A stretch of DNA of 10,827 nt. It comes from Saprospiraceae bacterium. Its GTDB lineage: Bacteria > Bacteroidota > Bacteroidia > Chitinophagales > Saprospiraceae. Below, one piece after another: positions 6,597-10,827 of this stretch; within the stretch, counting starts at the first letter, position 1; each line of letters opens with the position of its first letter. Under the pieces are notes generated by a model. It was not told the origin of the DNA. It saw nothing but the letters and a program-made list of their open reading frames with translations, and ran no database searches. The stretch covers positions 1,797 to 12,623 of the forward strand of contig JAGOIB010000058.1 of NCBI GenBank assembly GCA_017995875.1, given 5' to 3'. The position numbers and the translations under genes are program-made.

Positions 6597-7760
6597 TTAT
6601 TTCAGGGTATCACTCACCAGATATCCATCTGTCAATGTCTTCATAAAGGCTACAACATCACTCATTTCCTGCTCTGTAAGCTTGAGGTCACCGAGTTCCT
6701 CCTTATTTACATTTTCGGATACTTCGGGAGGTCCAAACTTGCCGCTGTCCCTTGAATTATAAAACTCCATTACTTCTTCCAGTGTCTTAAAGACACCATT
6801 ATGAAAATAGGGTGCTGTGATGGCTACGTTGCGTAATGTCGGCACTTTAAATTTACCGTTTTCAGCATCCTCTTTTAAGATCGCTCCTAAACCCAGATCA
6901 GGTTTATAGTCTTTGTTTAACTCCAACAAGTGTGGATTGACCGGTAAGCCAATATTGTCATAAGTGAAATCTGTAAAGAGCACCGCATTTGTGTACGGAT
7001 CAGGTGTGGTCGGATGACAAGCTGCACATTTAGCTTTGAGTGTGTCATTGAAAATTTCCATTCCCCTCTTTTCTTCTTTGGTCAGTTTTACTTGCCCCTT
7101 GAGGTAGTAATCAAATTTTGAGGTGAACGGACTTATTTCAGCCGTTTCTTCAAACTCTTCGATCGCCTGTGCGATATTGCTAAACGCTACATCAATATTG
7201 CTAAAGGCATCCTGACCATACACAAGTAAAAACAAATCCCTGTATTCTGCTTTCATGATATGCTCCACGACCATCTTTTTGTCGGTGTTGTTCATTTCAT
7301 GATGCGTGAGCAAAGGATTCATTGCTTGTTCTGAAAGTGTAGGTGCTCTTCCATCCCAAAACAATCCTCCGATATAGACTTGCTCTACACTATCATATTG
7401 AAAGAAAGGAGTGAAGGCAGCATAAGTGATGGTCGGTGCATTCCGCGTGCCAAAGACTGATTTTATGGCTCCCCTGGAAACGGCAAGTTGTTCCGGATCT
7501 GCAAAACCCCTGTTCGGCATATGACAAGTTGCGCAGGATTGTCCGGGTGGGTTGGAAAGTGTCGAGTCAAAAAAGATTTTCTTGCCTAAAAGTTGTGCCG
7601 GGTTGAGGGTTATTTCTGAATTTTCTGCAACAATCGATTTGACTTTGGGGTCATTTTGTACTGGATAACACTGCATAAGAATCCCCAACAGGCATACCAG
7701 TGAAATGAAATAAATCCACTTCCTGGAATGATAGTGATGTATAAATTCAGGCTTATCCAT
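6597..7760 (-). CDS. Di-heme cytochrome c peroxidase (CcpA/MauG family), probably membrane-anchored
   Basis: The protein has two c-type heme sites, CATCH at residues 76-80 and CAACH at 245-249, counted from the start chosen here. FWDGRA and PTLRNVAITAPYFHNG, both typical of bacterial di-heme peroxidases, lie between and after them. Such enzymes reduce hydrogen peroxide in the periplasm with electrons from small cytochromes, though some relatives oxidise other substrates. I chose ATG at 7760 (387 residues). It gives a basic and then hydrophobic N-terminus (SRKWIYFISLVCLLGILMQC) ending at C31. This reads as a lipoprotein signal, although Q before the Cys is an unusual lipobox residue, so an uncleaved anchor is the alternative. 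The frame extends up to ATG at 7853, but those 31 extra residues are polar and would bury the signal sequence. The gene follows pyrH with a 149-bp gap and probably has its own promoter. Confidence 0.93.
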   Translation of the reverse strand: MDKPEFIHHYHSRKWIYFISLVCLLGILMQCYPVQNDPKVKSIVAENSEITLNPAQLLGKKIFFDSTLSNPPGQSCATCHMPNRGFADPEQLAVSRGAIKSVFGTRNAPTITYAAFTPFFQYDSVEQVYIGGLFWDGRAPTLSEQAMNPLLTHHEMNNTDKKMVVEHIMKAEYRDLFLLVYGQDAFSNIDVAFSNIAQAIEEFEETAEISPFTSKFDYYLKGQVKLTKEEKRGMEIFNDTLKAKCAACHPTTPDPYTNAVLFTDFTYDNIGLPVNPHLLELNKDYKPDLGLGAILKEDAENGKFKVPTLRNVAITAPYFHNGVFKTLEEVMEFYNSRDSGKFGPPEVSENVNKEELGDLKLTEQEMSDVVAFMKTLTDGYLVSDTLK

Positions 7761-7825
7761 GATGGCGATGGATTCTTTATCGGTGTTTGAGGCAAAAACC
7801 GATCCCAAATATGGATAATTTTTGT

Positions 7826-7857
7826 AAAAAATAACTTTTCTGCAATGAGTCAATCAA
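7826..7857 (-). promoter_or_regulatory. Candidate promoter for the peroxidase gene
   Basis: On the minus strand, TTG (7857-7855) is followed after 21 bases by TATTTTTT (7833-7826). That box matches the Bacteroidota -7 element TAnnTTTG except for the last base. Transcription would start near 7819, downstream of the ATG at 7853, which supports the start at 7760. The A/T-rich context makes chance matches likely. Confidence 0.3.
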
Positions 7858-7909
7858 GCCATGTCGAGGAGTCGTTTCATCGATGCCAGTGAGCCCGGTT
7901 CTTTGGTCC

Positions 7910-8620
7910 TTAACCCTGGACAAGGGTACCGATCCTTTCACCCTCAATGATCTTTTTGAGATTTCCGGGGGTGATGACATCGAATACGATAATCGGCAAA
8001 TCATTCTCCTGGCACAACGTGAAAGCTGTCATGTCCATCACGCCGAGGCCATCACGGATTACTTTAGCGAAGGTTATCTGGTCTATTTTGACGGCATCCT
8101 TATTTTTCTCCGGATCGGAAGTATAGATACCATCCACGCGGGTTCCTTTTAGAATCACCTCAGCATTTATTTCATTAGCACGAAGAGCGGCGGCACTGTC
8201 TGTAGTGAAATAAGGATTTCCGGTTCCTGCACTAAAGATGACAATCCGTCCCTTTTCAAGGTGACGTATTGCTCTCCGGCGGATATAGGGTTCAGCAATG
8301 GCCTTCATTTCAATCGCTGAAATGAGTCGTGTGTATAGTCCTATATGTTCAAGGGCGCTCTGCAGGGCCATGCCATTGATCACGGTGGCCAGCATACCCA
8401 TGTAATCGCCTTGCACTTTCTCGATGCCTGTCGCTTCTGCCTGCAGCCCCCTGAAGATATTGCCTCCTCCGATCACAATGGCTACTTCGACTCCCATGTC
8501 GGTGATGGCCTTGATCTCCGAAGCATAATGTTTGAGTTGCTGCGGATGAATACCGAAATTCTGATCCCCCATAAGGGTCTCTCCGCTCAATTTCAACAAA
8601 ACTCTTTTATATCTGGCCAT
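7910..8620 (-). CDS. pyrH: UMP kinase
   Basis: PyrH phosphorylates UMP to UDP with ATP, the step that commits UMP to pyrimidine nucleotide pools. It is a cytoplasmic hexamer of the amino-acid-kinase fold and unrelated to eukaryotic UMP/CMP kinases. The 236-residue length is typical. Family marks are KLSGE at 10-14, GGGNIFRG at 51-58, [11 protein letters not shown] at 72-82 (UMP and GTP-site region), [10 protein letters not shown] at 132-141, [13 protein letters not shown] at 158-170 and MDMTA at 195-199. It lies after rpsB-tsf as in many bacteria, but a strong terminator separates it from tsf, so it should need its own promoter or read-through. In the family, activity is commonly inhibited by UTP. 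The next gene is a peroxidase, not the frr often found here. Confidence 0.97.
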   Translation of the reverse strand: MARYKRVLLKLSGETLMGDQNFGIHPQQLKHYASEIKAITDMGVEVAIVIGGGNIFRGLQAEATGIEKVQGDYMGMLATVINGMALQSALEHIGLYTRLISAIEMKAIAEPYIRRRAIRHLEKGRIVIFSAGTGNPYFTTDSAAALRANEINAEVILKGTRVDGIYTSDPEKNKDAVKIDQITFAKVIRDGLGVMDMTAFTLCQENDLPIIVFDVITPGNLKKIIEGERIGTLVQG

Positions 8621-8659
8621 AGTACTTACGTATCTAAAGTTAGGTTGCTTTTTTGATTT

Positions 8660-8688
8660 ATACTATCCCCTTCGGTACAGTCCAAAAA
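8660..8688 (-). promoter_or_regulatory. Tentative promoter for pyrH
   Basis: On the minus strand, TTG at the end of the terminator T tract is followed by GACTGTACCGAAGGGGATAG and then TATAAATC. This is a sigma-70-like TATAAA box 20 bases after TTG. It is a poor match to the TAnnTTTG form, and a near match TAACTTTA lies closer to the gene. A start is expected in this 60-bp stretch because of the upstream terminator, but which box is used is unclear. Confidence 0.25.
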
Positions 8689-8714
8689 AAAGGCGAATCA
8701 GAATTGATTCGCCT
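8684..8714 (-). terminator. Strong intrinsic terminator after tsf
   Basis: On the minus strand, a perfect 10-bp stem AGGCGAATCA/TGATTCGCCT closes a 4-base loop (ATTC). The stem runs straight into a tract of eight to nine T. It begins 18 bases past the tsf stop and ends about 60 bases before the pyrH start. It should end most transcripts of the rpsI-rpsB-tsf cluster. Confidence 0.92.
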
Positions 8715-8732
8715 CTCATGTTTTGTTTTGAT

Positions 8733-9575
8733 TTAACCTAACTTGATGTGTTTAAATCCAGTCACGGTCAAATCTTTATCCATGCTCTTCAGGTAGCCTT
8801 CGACAGACATACTGTTGTCTTTTACAAAGGCCTGTGCGAGCAGCGTATTTTCTTTGAAGAATTTGTTGAGCTTGCCTAATGCAATTTTCTCAAGCATATC
8901 TTCAGGTTTTCCTTCCTGACGGGCAAGTTCCTTACCAATCTCTATTTCTTTTTCAACGATTGATGCATCTACACCATCTTTATCAAGTGCAACAGGTTTC
9001 ATGGCAGCTACTTGCATAGCTACATCCCTTCCTGCATCTTTAAACTTAGCATCCGCTGAATTGAGTCCAAGGATTACACCGGCTTTGTTGCCCATGTGTA
9101 TATAAGAAACTACCTGTGGTGCTTCGATGCGCTGATAGTCGGCTAACTCAATTTTCTCACCGATCACACCGACCTGTTCAGATACCTTTTCACCGATGGT
9201 GATATTCTGATAAGGTTGTTTCAGCAAACCTTCGAGGTCAGCAGGAAAAGAATCAAGTGCGATTTGTGCGAATTCTTTCGCGAGATTGACGAAGTCTTCA
9301 TTTTTAGCAACGAAGTCTGTTTCAGAACTTAATCGGATAGCGACTCCTCTCTTACTGTCAGCAGAAACCAGTGCTAATACAACACCTTCTTTAGCTTCAC
9401 GATCAGCTCTTTTTAAAGAAAGCTTCTGGCCTTTCAGACGCAGGATTTCAATAGCTTTATCAAAATCGCCACCTGCTTCCGTAAGTGCGGATTTGCAATC
9501 CATCATACCTGCACCGGTCATTTCCCGGAGATTTTTGACATCTGTTGCGGATATTGTACTCATTGATGTTGTCAT
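8733..9575 (-). CDS. tsf: Translation elongation factor Ts
   Basis: EF-Ts is the nucleotide-exchange factor that releases GDP from EF-Tu. The N-terminal UBA-like segment reads TDVKNLREMTGAGMMDCKSAL (11-31). It is followed by the EF-Tu contact motif TDFVAKNEDF at 86-95. The core carries VSYIHMGNKAGVILGL (156-171) and VAMQVAAMKP (185-194), and the C-terminal part has LLAQAFVKDNSMSVEGYL (245-262). The 280-residue length is normal for the family. Two in-frame starts are possible, ATG at 9575 and ATG at 9563. The second (MSTISATDVK) fits usual EF-Ts N-termini better, while the first has the A-rich leader cctaaaa directly before it. It lies 44 bp downstream of rpsB and is followed by a strong terminator, so it is the last gene of the ribosomal cluster. 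Confidence 0.97.
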   Translation of the reverse strand: MTTSMSTISATDVKNLREMTGAGMMDCKSALTEAGGDFDKAIEILRLKGQKLSLKRADREAKEGVVLALVSADSKRGVAIRLSSETDFVAKNEDFVNLAKEFAQIALDSFPADLEGLLKQPYQNITIGEKVSEQVGVIGEKIELADYQRIEAPQVVSYIHMGNKAGVILGLNSADAKFKDAGRDVAMQVAAMKPVALDKDGVDASIVEKEIEIGKELARQEGKPEDMLEKIALGKLNKFFKENTLLAQAFVKDNSMSVEGYLKSMDKDLTVTGFKHIKLG

Positions 9576-9619
9576 TTTTAGGATAAAGTGTTTCTCAACA
9601 GGATAATCTATAAACTGTG

Positions 9620-10348
9620 TTATGCTTTCGCGGTTTCTTCAGCATGTTCTTCTTTCTCTTTACCACGCTCAGCCAATCCTTCTTTGATGGCGTTGGTGAT
9701 ATAGTTGGTGATGAAAGAAATAGATCTTGAAGAGTCATCATTAGCCGGAATCGGAAAGTCAACCAGGTTAGGATCCGCATTGGTATCAACCATGGCAAAT
9801 GTTTTGATGCCTAGTTTTTTAGCTTCTGCCAATGCAAGGTGTTCGCGTCCGATGTCTACGATAAAGATGGCGTGTGGCAAGCGATTGATATCCGCGATAC
9901 CACCTAACACTTTATTGAGTTTGTTCATCTCGCGTGTCAGCGTGAGTCTTTCTTTCTTTGTGGTGCTGGCCAATGTACCATCTGTAAGCATTTGCTCCAG
10001 ATTGTTCATTTTCTTTACAGACCTACGAATGGTGGCGAAGTTGGTCATCATACCTCCCAACCAACGATCGGTTACATACGGCATGTTGATGGTCTTGGCA
10101 CCTGCTGCAATAATTTCGCGGGCTTGCTTTTTGGTAGCAACAAACAGGATCTTCTTACCTGAGCGGGCCATTGCCTTCATCGCCAGAGCTGCACGCTCAA
10201 GACATTCAGAGGTGCGGTTAAGGTCGATGATATGGATTCCTTTGCGCTCCATAAAAATATACTGGCGCATTTTAGGGTTCCATTTGCTGCGCATGTGTCC
10301 GAAGTGAACGCCTGCTTCCAATAAGTCCTGATATGATGGTTTATCCAT
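9620..10348 (-). CDS. rpsB: 30S ribosomal protein S2
   Basis: S2 binds late to the head/body junction of the small subunit and is needed for S1 docking in bacteria that have S1. The 242-residue protein shows LLEAGVHFGH at 9-18, WNPKMRQYIF at 23-32, RWLGGMMTNF at 95-104 and DPNLVDFPIPANDDSSRSI at 192-210. The tail is a charged Glu/Lys extension (EKEEHAEETAKA) of the kind that varies among species. It sits 39 bp after rpsI and 44 bp before tsf, so it is very likely co-transcribed with both. The start codon lies inside a short palindrome (ATCCATCATGGAT), which could affect initiation. In many bacteria S2 represses its own rpsB-tsf message, but nothing here proves that. Confidence 0.98.
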   Translation of the reverse strand: MDKPSYQDLLEAGVHFGHMRSKWNPKMRQYIFMERKGIHIIDLNRTSECLERAALAMKAMARSGKKILFVATKKQAREIIAAGAKTINMPYVTDRWLGGMMTNFATIRRSVKKMNNLEQMLTDGTLASTTKKERLTLTREMNKLNKVLGGIADINRLPHAIFIVDIGREHLALAEAKKLGIKTFAMVDTNADPNLVDFPIPANDDSSRSISFITNYITNAIKEGLAERGKEKEEHAEETAKA

Positions 10349-10387
10349 GATGGATGTGTTGATATTTTTGTGATTAGATAGTTTGGA

Positions 10388-10774
10388 TTAACGTTTTGAA
10401 AACTGGAAGCTCTTTCTTGCTTTAGGCTTACCATATTTCTTACGCTCTACAACTCTTGCATCCCGAGTAAGGAACTTTTTGATCTTCAATGGTGCGCGGT
10501 GATCAGCGTTGATCTTGATCAGGGCTCTGGAAATCGCGAGACGGATAGCTTCGGATTGTCCTCTGTAGCCACCACCATTCACATTGACCTTGATATCATA
10601 GGTACTGAGTACATCGAGTTCCTGCAGGGGAGCTATGACGTGCGCACTGATATGGGCGAGGGGAAAGTACTCTTTGTACTCCCTGCCATTGATTTTAATC
10701 TTGCCTGAGCCGTTGGATACATAGACCCTGGCTACTGAGGCTTTACGACGTCCGATCGCATTGATTGTCTCCAT
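10388..10774 (-). CDS. rpsI: 30S ribosomal protein S9
   Basis: S9 binds 16S rRNA in the head of the small subunit, and its C-terminal tail reaches the P-site tRNA anticodon arm. The 128-residue length is standard. The sequence opens METINAIGRRKASVARVYV, has the family core NVNGGGYRGQSEAIRLAISRAL at about 64-85 in two adjoining motifs, and ends in the near-universal basic tail SFQFSKR. The start ATG at 10774 follows an A/T-rich leader (caatagttt) with no Shine-Dalgarno. The usual partner, rplM, would lie immediately upstream, and a short matching tail is seen at the window edge. It is 39 bp ahead of rpsB, so S9, S2 and EF-Ts form one transcription unit. Confidence 0.98.
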   Translation of the reverse strand: METINAIGRRKASVARVYVSNGSGKIKINGREYKEYFPLAHISAHVIAPLQELDVLSTYDIKVNVNGGGYRGQSEAIRLAISRALIKINADHRAPLKIKKFLTRDARVVERKKYGKPKARKSFQFSKR

Positions 10775-10808
10775 AAACTATTGTTAGACTGAAATTGACG
10801 ATGAATAA

Positions 10809-10827
10809 TTAAACGAGGGGTTTTGGT
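10809..10827 (-). CDS. rplM: Possible last codons of ribosomal protein L13
   Basis: One minus-strand frame reads PKPLV then TAA (10811-10809), 34 bp before the rpsI start. L13 directly precedes S9 in most bacteria, so this is the expected place for its end. Five codons cannot identify a gene. The call rests on gene order and on a suitably placed stop. Confidence 0.35.

Noticed and set aside
6540..6660. A terminator shared by the convergent genes
   Set aside because: No inverted repeat with a T tract is visible on either strand near the touching stop codons.
8684..8714. The tsf hairpin acting as a bidirectional terminator
   Set aside because: On the plus strand the stem is followed by CTCATG and not a T tract, and no plus-strand gene enters from the left.
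9705..10307. A 200-codon open frame on the plus strand
   Set aside because: It lies wholly antisense to rpsB, whose S2 motifs are unmistakable. The translation shows no recognisable domain.

Overview
The window looks like chromosomal DNA from a member of the Bacteroidota, possibly a Saprospiria-like lineage. Four things point that way. Start codons follow short A/T-rich leaders with no Shine-Dalgarno sequence. The left edge carries a TonB-dependent receptor with an N-terminal carboxypeptidase-regulatory-like domain. CarB is the short (944-residue) form. One promoter-like site matches the Bacteroidota -7 element TAnnTTTG. The phylum is well supported; anything finer is a guess.

Layout from left to right. 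Positions 1-2170 (minus) hold the N-terminal 723 codons of a TonB-dependent outer-membrane receptor that runs off the window. Positions 2171-2728 form a gene-poor spacer with short tandem repeats, an 11-bp direct repeat, small hairpins and one doubtful 69-residue ORF. Next comes carB (2729-5563, minus). It is divergent across 94 bp from a D-2-hydroxyacid dehydrogenase gene (5658-6596, plus). That gene meets a di-heme cytochrome c peroxidase gene (6597-7760, minus) stop codon to stop codon with no base between. The right third is a minus-strand translation cluster, transcribed in the order rplM (tail only, tentative), rpsI, rpsB, tsf, a strong intrinsic terminator, then pyrH.

How the genes relate. 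The right part is the widely conserved S9/S2/EF-Ts/UMP kinase neighbourhood. Here a terminator separates tsf from pyrH, and a peroxidase gene sits where frr is often found. CarB makes carbamoyl phosphate for pyrimidines and arginine, and PyrH phosphorylates UMP, so two pyrimidine steps lie within about 5 kb, but nothing shows they are co-regulated. CarB lacks the C-terminal allosteric domain through which UMP and ornithine act on the E. coli enzyme. The receptor, the dehydrogenase and the peroxidase look like independent single-gene units.

I found no convincing undescribed system. The parts most worth a second look are the repeat-rich spacer at 2358-2730, the regulatory consequences of the short CarB, and the zero-spacing convergent gene pair.
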